NCBI GenBank assembly: GCA_900073065.1
Contig: FJOG01000062.1
Location: forward strand, 104,181 to 158,806
Source: Phialocephala subalpina
Lineage: Eukaryota > Ascomycota > Leotiomycetes > Helotiales > Mollisiaceae
DNA: 54,626 nt
Direction of reading: 5' to 3'
Shown here in pieces: positions 22,959 through 33,229 of this stretch. The notes beneath the pieces were generated by a model. It was not told the origin of the DNA and searched no databases. It worked only from the letters and a program-made list of their open reading frames with translations. The first letter of the stretch is position 1. Each line of letters opens with the position of its first letter. Position numbers and translations under genes: made by a program.

Positions 22959-23662
22959 GAAGATCGTCAATTTTCTCAAATTGACGAATCTTCAACGTCC
23001 AGAAGGGGTCAGACGATGAGGATGATAGCCGTGGCGAGAATTAAAATGAGCAAGATGTTTGGCAGACAACCTGTTTGGACGTGGATAAGGATGTTGGACG
23101 GAATGATGACTAGAAGTTCATGCTGAAAAGGGGCCCGAATGAAGATTTCTCTTGTTTCCTTGTTTCCTTGTTTTTCCTTCAGAGAGTAAGTCAGAGGGTA
23201 GACTAAGACAGAAAACAATACTTACTTAGGCCTAAGATTCCAGCTAGCAGCCCCGACAGAGACCAAAGGTTGTTACCCATTTGCTTACCCCATATTGAAA
23301 GTGCAAGATCTGGTAGGTAACCGGAGGTCCAGAATGTACCCAGTTAATCAGGTTGGACTGTAGAAAATCCAAGGCAAAGTTAGAACCTCTTTTGCACCTG
23401 GCTATATTCAACCAGGGCGAGAATATCGCACATTTTGAGAGTTTCAGATCACTTGCTTAGACTTTGTACGATTGGTGCAGCCAAATCATGCAGCTAGTCC
23501 AAATTTTTTAATCCTTGTCAGTCCCCAGCCTCACCAGTGCAGACCAGATATATTTCACGCAGCCATGACAAACTCCATCTCTTGGGCTCATGTAAAGCTC
23601 TAATTCGGTTGCACAAACTCCAAAACTCGATTTGGTTTGCTTTCTGCCACAGGCAAGTTAGT
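22959..23662. other. Intergenic, about 700 bp
   Basis: Spacer between the orphan helical protein and the CorA-like gene. No gene recognised. Confidence 0.4.
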
Positions 23663-25344
23663 ATGGCGACATACATAGAATGGTTACCTGATTACGAGCG
23701 GCACCGCAAGGCTGCGGTATCGTTTGACTTTGCTGCCGAGAGCAGATGTTCATACTTCGACCTTCTATACTACCCCAGTTCTCCTGAGCCTATTCAGACA
23801 GGAGGAGATCTTGACAGTGCAATGTTACGCGAGAGGCTTGCAGAGGGAAATCCATCTTTCCAAGGTGAGGAACCAAACGGTGGAATCAGGCTTCTGTAAG
23901 TGAGTCACTACGAGCTGTGCGAGATGTGAAACTAACTATTATGATTCAGTCTCGGCGTCTGTGGGTACAATCCAGAAATCAATCTAGAAATGGAATACGG
24001 GAAGCATCGGACAGTGGTTCCATTTGAGGAAGCCATATACGCTTGCATGCAATCCAAGATTGGCCTCCCAAAGCGGTTCCTCGAGACAATGGTCGAGGTC
24101 CGAGGCCCACGAGCGTTCAAATTCTCAAACAAAGGACCCGTCGGGCATACAACATGTGAGTCTATCGTAGAATGTTGGTAGCAATGCCGGATATCGTGCA
24201 GTCATTCTAATGGAAGTAGGTTTCGTTTTCAAATTCACCCTACCTCGGCCATCATTTTATCATTTAGCACTTAGCTATAACCAGCAATCGAAAGTAACCC
24301 ACGGACTGCTGTTATCAAAAACCCGGGACCACCACTTCAGGGAATTGATTCAGTGGCTTCAAAGCAGCCAAAACCACCGCGATCAACCACTTGGAGTTGC
24401 TCTGCATATTGCAGAAATTGTGATTGAGACCTGTGCCGACAGAGTAAATGCTTCTGACAGTACACTCAATGACCTAGAAGAAGAAATGGACCAGCACCAG
24501 TATCCCCATCGACCAAGAGGCAATCCATTGGAGCTGGACTTTATTGCTACAACGAGAGCTATAAATTCTCAAAGCAGAAAACTTGGCCTCGATTTGACCA
24601 GACTTGAAGGAGCTCAGCTCGCAGTGGCATTAATCACCGAAGGAACAAACTTGCTTACAGCCCCGCACATCCTCGACACCGCAGCAGTGACAATTACGGT
24701 AGCTAACAATATCTCTTCCGATAGTTCATGTTCTATGAACGAGGCAAGCATGAACCTAGCCAATCTCTGCAAGAATACTTTGACGCGTCTCGAATATGAA
24801 ATGACGAGATGTCAAACACTGATTGCAGTGGTAAGGCAATTGCTCCAGTCTGGAATGAAGCTAATGGCAGGAGGTCTACCAATTCATGGCGCAAAAAGAC
24901 TCGAGGATCAATATCCAACATTCAGAAAGCTCGGCAATTCTAGCGAGGGCAAGTAAGGAAGACAGTCAGGTTATGCGAACTATTGCCATTGAAAGTAAGA
25001 AGGATAGTTCAGCGATGAAGACTATTGCGATCTTGACAATGTTGTTTCTGCCTGGCACATTCCTTGCGGTAACTAGCACATGCACAACCACCCCATGTCA
25101 CATTATTCTGACTTACACAAAGGCCATTTTTGCTATGCCATTTTTCAACTGGGGTGTGGATGGAGAATCAGTTGTGAAATCAGAGTTCCGTATCTACTGG
25201 GCTTTTGCCATTCCACTCACCGTTATGGTGGTTTTAATATGGGCTGTTGCGGTGATGTTGCCATGGAAGAGATGGCTATCGGGACACCAACCCACGCACA
25301 TGGACGATTTCCAGTGTAGCCTTGTGTCCAGGGGTCTCGCTTGA
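23663..25344 (+). CDS. CorA-like two-transmembrane fungal protein
   Basis: Five exons: 23663-23895, 23950-24155, 24202-24830, 24871-25068 and 25123-25344, giving 495 residues. Each junction keeps frame: RLL|LGVCGYNPEINLE, GHTT|FILME, TLIAV|EVYQFMAQKDSRIN and PGTFLA|AIFAMPFFNW. The last part is characteristic: DSSAMKTIAILTMLFLPGTFLA (TM1), MPFFNW, then YWAFAIPLTVMVVLIWAVAVML (TM2). This fungal group is annotated as CorA-like Mg2+ transporter domain proteins. The diagnostic GMN motif of true CorA is absent after TM1, so ion transport is unproven. The long N-terminal part is soluble and helical. The fourth intron-exon step uses a 40-nt intron, short even for fungi. Confidence 0.78.
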
Positions 25345-26750
25345 GGATTGAAAATCACTTGTTATTCACGGACTCTCTAATTTTGTAGCCAGAAGGCTTA
25401 CATAATTCGGAGAACAAGCAAAGGCAAGACCGTTGACATTTTACAGTATATGGATGGCCATTAGTAACGGATTTGACTTGTGAGCATAAGGTATTTAGTT
25501 GTGAAGGATGAGAACGTAATGCAATGTTTGCTACGCACTTAGGAAGCAATGAGTTCAAGACACAGGGGAAGATTTGAAGCGAGAGCTTTGCACTCATCTA
25601 ATTGCTACTTTTCATAGTGGCCCTTACGTATGCATTATGAAAAACCCAAAAGGTAAAGACCGGGTATCGACAAGGCTCAAAGACAACGTTCGCACAGTTC
25701 ATTTGCAACCTCGAATATCGTGGAGAGCTGAAGCCGAGGTTGTGCATCAGATTTGCCACTTAAACAAGGCGAAGATGACATCCAGAGCCAATGTTGCGGG
25801 CCAGGAGATAAGCAACGAAAACCAGTCTCGCGAATGTAAGAATCACAGGGATACGACGGTGGCTTGAAGAAGAAAAAATTCGGACACGAAAAATCTGCGA
25901 TTCCCTCGCATTCCAGAGTGTAGCCAGATCCAGGACTTCGATCAGGACCGGCCTCTGAAATAAAGGGCCAGAAGCTTTCGACGCAGCCATTATCCTAGCA
26001 CTCCAAGTACACGTACTTCGCCTCGAGCACGCCAACATCGTGCCTCAAAGGAAGCTCCTCGACCAAATCACCGCTGGGCACAGTTTGGGGTCACAATCAG
26101 AACACTCCTACTTCAAGAGTTGGCCGAAAGACGGCTGTCCGAGGACAAACTTTTTCAAGTATCCTTCCTGTATGTATGTATCTCATCAACATCTCCCCCT
26201 TCCGCGTTGCAGGTTTGAAGCCTTCAACTCGATTTTCGCAAAATATTCCCACCTTCTCAATAAAGGCTGTCAACATGGTCGCAGATGCCCAGGTAGAGGT
26301 ATATCGAATACGTCATAGAACTGCGTCTTGTACTCTCCAAATGTCCACAGCACCCAGGAATATGGTTATGCATCCTCCAACTCGTTGTGAACGCGAACGC
26401 GTCGCGTCTCGTCTGCTCTTATTGAATCGAGAGTCGTCTTGCCTCCTAGTTGTCCCTCTCGCAGATCTTAAACTGTCTCGCAATGTTCGTCTTCATGTGA
26501 GCTTGGGTGCAGAGCCGTGAGGGTAGATAAAGGCTTCATTGTCGATGTTGCGCTTTGGTGTGGTTGTTGATTTGGGGGATATTTTTGGTGGTCTCGTTTG
26601 CCCAGGCAAATTGGGCCAATCGGAACCAGGAGCTCGCGCCATAGCCCCTTTCGCCTCCTGGAAAAGCTACGGAGTATATGATCTCAAGTTCTATTCATGC
26701 AAGCTTCTTTCCTTCTACATTAAAATTACCAGAATCGCTAATCTAGCACA
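25345..26750. other. Intergenic, about 1.4 kb
   Basis: Several open frames exist but none has an ATG start with recognisable motifs or splice structure. No gene is called. Confidence 0.4.
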
Positions 26751-27120
26751 ATGGCTATTCCGGATGACGAATCACTTCTTGCAGCTGTCAAAGCTCTTCG
26801 CGAAAATGAGCCAACACTTGCGCGTGCGAAAGTCCTCAAACAACTGAAGGAGAACAACTGGGAGTATGAGCTCGAATTCTGTGTATTGTTGCAAATTTTA
26901 GCTAATCACACAGTTCTAGGTTAAGCGAAAAGCGTCTCAAAGCTTGCATGACTGCGAATAATCTCAAATCTGCTGCTATTGCATCTCCTATTATTGTTGC
27001 GCAGCCGAAGCTCGAGGTCCAACTGCCCAGAAACGCTACGTACTATGAGGTCGTCAAGCATGTTTTCAAAGAGTTCACCCGTTGCAGGATCCCACTGATA
27101 TTCCTACTGTATCTTTGAAT
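26751..27120 (+). CDS. Small protein or gene fragment with helical N-terminal domain
   Basis: Exon 26751-26863 and exon from 26920, joined over a 56-nt intron (GTATGA...TTCTAG), read MAIPDDESLLAAVKAL, then ARAKVLKQLKENNWELSEKRLKACM, and continue to a stop near 27115. The helical region resembles the short N-terminal helical module found before catalytic domains in some fungal proteins (for example SET proteins), but no catalytic domain follows. The late part (VVKHVFKEFTR) probably runs into a frameshift, since another frame continues as coding-like for some 80 bases more. Likely a truncated gene; function unknown. Confidence 0.45.
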
Positions 27121-27429
27121 ATTTCGAAGAGTCAAGTTTTGCAAGGAGGATCTCTTTGTCAAACCTCTTCAAAACCAAATGGGACTACAATAGCTGACCC
27201 TTGAGAAATAGTGGAAAGGAATTTTTGCTCAACCTTTCCCAAGATGATGCCAGAACATTGATACCAAAGCCTAGCCTTTAGAACGATGGGCTAAACCTTC
27301 GTATTGCTACTCAACAGCGCCACCATGTCGAGATTCTTTTGACTTTGAAGGGGATCAAGCCATGCACGAGCATCCACCACCACCTTGACACTGTTATCTA
27401 TACCCGACTATAAGCAGCATTTCACCTTC

Positions 27430-28018
27430 TAGCAATATAATAGTTCCAGAGTGCCCATGTACCAAGATGGATCAACGACGCTCGGGCCCAGAGCTCGTTC
27501 GTGGTGCTATTCACGTCGCCATACAGCCCTCCCAATTCAACAACTTGTTCAAAGTGAATGTTTACTAAATGTTCATGTACTTTAGGGTCAATGAGATACT
27601 TAAGCCAATCATCGCCACATACAATCTCGAGTCCTACGGGTTTGCTCTCCGCCAAATCATGCACCCCACCATGCTCAACCAGGGTAGACCACAGCCCGGC
27701 AAATTCTGGCAAGGAGGTTGGATCTTCGCCGACACTCGATCTCCAATCTGGCCCGACGTTCAAAACGTCCTCCTCCCCACTGCACAGATGGACGTGGCAT
27801 ACAAGGATCTGATGACATACGAGGATAAAGTAGGAAAGTGTTTGGGATATCCTGTTCCTCGTCACCCACGAAAGACCGACTACAACGTCATGCAGTACAT
27901 AGACGAGACGGAACGCCAGGTGTTAGCCAAGCTTCGCGGAAAGAGTCCTGATGATGTTGAGGTCGTTGGATTTTAGTACTTTGATGATGATGGGATCAAC
28001 AGACATGGACGAACTGTG
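27430..28018 (+). pseudogene. Decayed coding fragment, function unknown
   Basis: The plus strand from about 27569 reads VNEILKPIIATYNLESYGFA, GKFWQGGWIFADTRSPIWPD and VGKCLGYPVPRHPRKTDYN, convincingly coding in composition. It ends at TAG (27974-27976), but the same frame goes on as YFDDDGINRHGRT up to a GTGAGT donor-like site at about 28015. The TAG may therefore be a nonsense change of a Glu codon. Upstream, another frame (PRWINDARAQSSFVVLF) joins only through an implausible 32-nt intron. It could be the 3' part of the gene beginning at 26751. No family was recognised. Confidence 0.4.
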
Positions 28019-28560
28019 AGTATCAAAATTTCTCATTCTCTGCCAGGGCCTTTCAAATCTGGTACAGTCTTTACTGTAGGAGCAGTACTAACTTTTTCCG
28101 CTTAGGTATCATGCATTTTGCATCCTGCGGGCAGGCGATGGAGAGCGTGGGCAGTGGACTGAGACCTGATCTCTGCGGACATCCCCCAATTGAGGAGTTT
28201 TGGTACACCATCAAAAGTAGTGGAGGGTTTTAGGACATGAGAAGAGCACGAACTATCCAATTTTGATGCCAATTGAGAGACATTCCTAGTCTTTTAGAGG
28301 TGGTTCGGAGTTTTAGCACCTGATTGGAGCATATCTTTAGGGAAGAGAAAAGTTTGGCGTTGAGATAAAGGGACTTAGAGTTAGCCTCAGAGAACTTTGC
28401 AATGGAGTGATGACTTTCTATGCAAGACATGAAGTCAATAATTTGGGTTGTGAACGGATAATTTGGTTGTTCATGATGCACTTGAACGTGTTTGTCAAAG
28501 TCCCACTTCTACGAAAACGACGAGCCGAAGAAACAACAGCATAAGAACACTCGACTCACG
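28019..28560. other. Intergenic spacer
   Basis: About 540 bp between the decayed fragment and the stop codon of the convergent amidohydrolase. Nothing recognised. Confidence 0.35.
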
Positions 28561-29998
28561 TCATCGAAGTCCCGCGTGCACCTTCGCAATCCGCCCCTCA
28601 ATGGCCCGACGACTTTTCAACAACTCCTTCGCAACATCCTCCCACGCCATCATGCCTGCCCCAGGCAAAGACACAGGCAGCAGCTTCCCATCACGTTTCC
28701 TCCACACGCCATCAATTATCACACCCCTTACATCCCTCAAAGAACTATGATGCACAATCGCAGCAACAGGGTCCTGCTCAGCAGCAGCCAACATGCCAGG
28801 ACTATTCATGTCCCAGAACACAAGGTCGGCGAGTTTACCAACGGCGATGCTTCCTATCTTGTCCTCTAATCCTACTGCTCGAGCACCTTTGATCGTTACG
28901 AGGTTGAAGGCGTCGACTGTTTTGTTCTTCATCGAGATGCTGGACTCGTTGTCCAGCGAGTGTTTGTTCATTCGACCACGAGTATATTGGAGAGCAAGAC
29001 GTGCTTGGTCGATGACAGGATGAGGATGCGGAGTGGCAGTCAACGCCGAGGGAAGAGACATCAGTAATGTCTTGATCGAAGCAGACTGGTTCGCCGAGAC
29101 CCATTTGGAGTTCTGTTGTGGGAGTGCTGGAGATGTGGGCTCCTGAGTTGAGGATGGTTGATTTCTCTTCCGATGTCATTCCGTTGCAGTGGGAGAGGAG
29201 GATGTCGGGGCCCATCAAGCCGTATTTTGACAATGGGCCTACAGCATCGAAAGCTAGTCATCATATTTCAGTTAGCTGAATACCCCAGAGATGGGACATC
29301 GTCAGAGGAACACCACTTGCATATTTGTCCATGAAAGTGATGTGATGTAATCAGCAGCACCTTACTCTCCCTAGCCTTTGCAAAGATCCTCTCAGCCTCC
29401 CCTGTTGGAATCCCAAAACTGTCAAACGCCAATCCAATCTCAGCCCTCCCATGGCCCATCGGTCGTCTCCCCGCTATCTCCTCCAACATCCCCATAAACC
29501 ACCCAGGAACTTCCTCTTCTTCAAATATCAATTCCAGCAGCCACCTTTTCACCCTCTTCGTAGGACAAGGACAAAACACGGCCCTCATTCCCGAAGTCGC
29601 TAGGCCCTCAAATGCAGCATCGACATGGCTTTCCGTGTACACCCCATGAAGATGATCGACCACCATCGTAGTCCCCGCATCCATGCTCTCCATCGCCCCC
29701 ACCGACTCACCAATCCTCGCATCTCCTTCTTCATAAAAACTCCCAGCGAGATATCCTTTCGTCACATAATCTCCGAGCAGATCATCGGAGTGACGGCCTT
29801 TGAGTTGCGTTTGCCAGAGGTGCCGGTGCGTGTCGATGAGACCGGGACTGATGATTAAGTTGCTGCAGTCGATGATTTCGGTGATATCTAGGGGTGGTTG
29901 GATGTTGGGGGATATGAGGGTGATGAAGTTGTTGTGAATGAGGATATCGGTGCGTTGGGGGATGCCTTGGTTGTTTGGTTGATGAATGAGAACGATGC
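28561..29998 (-). CDS. Amidohydrolase (chlorohydrolase/deaminase type), with probable frameshift
   Basis: Reading the minus strand, exon A runs from about 29998 to 29369. It carries PGLIDTHRHLWQ (metal-binding HxH) and MVVDHLHGVYTESH. A 115-nt intron (29254-29368, GTAAGG...ACTAG) is followed by LMGPDILLSHCNGM (metal His) and SLGVDCHS (catalytic Asp). These are hallmarks of the amidohydrolase superfamily that hydrolyses amino or chloro groups on purines, pyrimidines or triazines. After DCHSAS the frame shifts by one base near 29005-29025, within a short CATCCT repeat. It then resumes as VIDQARLALQYTRGRMNKH and KIGSIAVGKLADLVFWD, the typical C-terminal beta-sandwich. The 5' exon beyond 29998 is not resolved. 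It may be a pseudogene or an assembly indel. Confidence 0.8.
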
Positions 29999-30854
29999 CT
30001 GACTTCAGGAGAAAGCAAGTTTAGGAAGACATCGGATGGATACTAAAAAGAAGAGCCAAGAGTTGGATGAAAAGAAATGTGGAAGTCCTAGGAACTTTGG
30101 GACACTCTTCTTGGGAAGAATTGGAAGAACATGTCTTCTCGTTCAGAGGTGCTTTGTCACTTTGAACAGACAACTCCGTTCGATTACCGCAAATTGGCTC
30201 AAGGCGCGGAAACTGAAGAGGCTCTTGAAGGAGAACTTTATAAGCAACCCTTGAGGCCGGCGGAGCTAATTCGGCAAACGAAGCTCGTCAGAATAATGTA
30301 AAGATTCGTAACCAAAGACATGGTCGCTGACAGGCACGTGCTTGGGCTCTACTGGAATACTTGAAGTTGAACTCTGGCTGGGTGATACCTCACTCGAGGC
30401 TTTCTTTGGGAGGAAAGGTTTAAGGGACGAAGTAAGAGAGTCGCAATCACACAAAACACAAGAAAAGAGCTTCCAAGCTGCGGGAAACGATCCATTTCTT
30501 TGACGAGTCCCTCTCGGTGCAAACCAACTGCGGAAAGTCAGACTCAAACGCCACCTATCAAAACACCACACGTTCATAACAACACACATATACCCGCTTA
30601 TATTCGATCACGCCAAAAACGGATGTGATCAAACAAAGCATGCACACGATTTCCTAATGAAAACCATGCAGATCACCTCTCGTCAATACCGGGAGAGACA
30701 AACCAAACACCATCCCACCGCCGATGATACAGGAGCAAAGAGAGAATCCCCTAGTGCTGGTCAAGATTTAACCCTCCCTTCCAGCATTATTTGTGCATTT
30801 CCAAGCAAAGCCCATCAATGACCACGAACTCCAATGCCGCTCCTTTTGAAAGAT
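29999..30854. other. Intergenic / unresolved 5' exon of amidohydrolase
   Basis: The start codon of the amidohydrolase should lie here but could not be chosen. A 45-nt candidate intron ends at 29999. The rest is probably CCR4 3' UTR. No other gene was seen. Confidence 0.35.
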
Positions 30855-33229
30855 TTAGTTTCTCCTCCGATCCCCGTTCCGACTAGAAGAACCAAAATCG
30901 GGCTCCGTGACCGCTTTCTTCGTCTTGCTGCTCTTCATCGAGAATTCTGCCATTAATGAGATATGGTCACTGGGGAAGTGGTAGTTCGGAAAGCCAGGAA
31001 CAGTCGCCATGTACTCCTCGTCTACCTTGCCAAGTAAAGCGGTATTGTCTAAGGCGTTGGTAGAGTACCAGATATGGTCAATGACACCTCTGAAGCTTGG
31101 CGTGAAGTTCGTGTAAGGTACAGCTTCAGGGGTCTTGTCAAGATTGGTATATGCAGACCGTAACTGGAAAGGATGCTCGATTCCATCCTTCGTGAAATTT
31201 CCATAGGCACGACCTTTGAATTCCGGGATGTCAGGCCTCACGGTACCCTTGGCGAATAGCTCTGAAACCGTCGAATGCATCTCCGAATTTTGATCAGCGC
31301 AGATGACTAGTGGTATTTGAGTCTTGCTGAAGTATTCCTTGGAAGGCCCGGGAACGAGTTCTACCTCAGGTCCTGTAGTGTTTTCATCGTCTGCCAACAC
31401 GATCCTTCTCTTCTCTTTGTCCTTCTGCGCCGGGTGGCTGACCCACTTCTCCGCTAATCTACTGATCTCCCCCAATAGCATGGCCGCTTGTATCAGCTTT
31501 ACATCGCTGTATGCAGGATCCCAGAAAAAGTGCGTATTGGCAAGAATCAGACGAGAACCGGTGACGATATTTTCAAAGAAGGTCACAACACCAATGTGAT
31601 CCCTGGGCATGACGCGATTGAAGATGTCGGCTTGTTTGCTCATGTCCGGTCGATTGATAGCAAGATTGGCAAAATCCACCAGGGTCTTGTCCAGGCATAT
31701 GTACTTCTTATGCTTGTAGAAGGTTGCACATCCATCGACGTTCTTGCTTTCCAGGAAACCCATTGTCCTAGACCTAGTTCGTGCCCAGAAAATGCCCTTG
31801 TACCCATTGTGAGCAAGCTCCACGCAGAAGTATTCCTTGAACGTGTGATCATCGACTTCCTGGAGACAAACGAAATCGGCATCTTGCTGTCGTATATCTT
31901 CCAAGACAGTCGCCTTTCGATGTTCCCATTCCAACGCGGCCGTGGGCGAGTGACCATATAATCGTGTCGTGCATGCCGGATCGGAAAGGATGTTATAAGA
32001 GAAGACTCTGAACTTGTCTTGGTTTGGAGAGGCTTTCTCGTCGCCGGAGAGGCTGATGATTTCACGGGGTGGTGGAGGATCAGGAACTACTTCACGTTAG
32101 CGATGATAACATTGTTTGACACCTGCATCTTACTCGGCGCTGTTTCTCGAAGCTCGGTGATGAGAGCTTTGGTCCCTTCATTCATGATCATGTTCTTGAC
32201 TTTCGCATTAAGGGGATTGCCTTCGATTCCAATCACCTCCAGGTTGTACAATGACCCGAGTTGGTATGGCAGATCCGTGATGTTGTTGTCGAACACGAGA
32301 AGTTGCTTCATGTAAACGCAAATGCCCAATTCCCCCGGAAGTTCCGTCAATTGATTGTTTGAGGCGTCGAGGTGTGTCAGATACCTCAACTGGTTTATCG
32401 AAGGCGGAAGTTGTGTGAGCTTGTTCGAGGCCACATAAAGCTCCTTCAGGAAGGTGTACTTGAAGACTGGCGAAGTTAATACCCGGAGGCCTTGACCACT
32501 GAGATCCAGGTTGTGCCAATCTTGTCGCTTCGAGGGGTTATTGTCTGCCATTCGTCCAAGGTTATTCTCGCCGTCTTCTGGGTTCTCTGCAGTGTCGGAT
32601 GCTGGTGCTGCTTGTGCTAGACCTCTGTTTTCTCCAGCCTTCAGTCTTGCAAAGTGATTTGGAGCTCCTTCCACAGTCATTCGCTGATGAGCCGTGTCCG
32701 ACTCTTTGTGTAGTTCCAACTGCAAGCTCCAGTGCTCATTGGTCGCTTGCGCTTGTCCCCCTCGAGTAACCCCGTTGTGTCCATTCTGGAGAGCAGCCGG
32801 TGTGAAGGTAGGTGTTGAATTTGACAAGACGCCCGAGGAATAAGTTTGGTGATGGCCGAGTACAGAGCCATTTGTTGCGTGACCAGACTGGTCTTGTTGC
32901 ATATTTGTATGGTGTTGTGTATGTTGTTGATTCGGGTTTTGGTGTTGTTGGAAATTGTACATCATCTGCATCTGCCCACGCCCCGCAGCACCGTTGACGC
33001 GGCCATGCTGCCCTTGCTGATGGCTGAACATCCCGTATAGACTTTGAGCGGGAGAATTCGGATCTGGGGATCGAGAAGGGGAGGGTGTTTCGGCGTTGAA
33101 GACGGATCTGATGTTATTGGGTGGGGTACCGTTGCGTATTATCTGATGCCGAGGATGATGAGCTTGTGTGTGTTGTGGAAAGTAATAATTGCCAGCACCT
33201 TGCTGTGGGAATCTGTAACCATCGGCCAT
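30855..33229 (-). CDS. ccr4: CCR4 poly(A)-specific 3' exoribonuclease, catalytic subunit of CCR4-NOT
   Basis: Two exons on the minus strand, 33229-32134 and 32089-30855, with a 44-nt intron (GTAAGA..GCTAAC..AAG); 776 residues. The N-terminus is Gln/His/Asn-rich and starts MADGYRFPQQ. Leucine-rich repeats follow at about 239-340 (LDLSGQGLRVL, LYVASNKLTQLP, LDASNNQLTELP, LLVFDNNITDLP), the CAF1-binding part. After RVFSYNIL comes the endonuclease/exonuclease/phosphatase domain. It has LQEVD (metal Glu), ANTHFFWDP, the CADQNSEM block, RGVIDHIWYS and FPSDHISLMAEF with the catalytic Asp-His. This layout is diagnostic of fungal Ccr4, which shortens mRNA poly(A) tails in the cytoplasm. It has a long divergent upstream region. 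Confidence 0.96.

Noticed and set aside
27422..27865. 147-codon minus-strand frame
   Set aside because: Overlaps the better plus-strand coding pattern and has no recognised motif.
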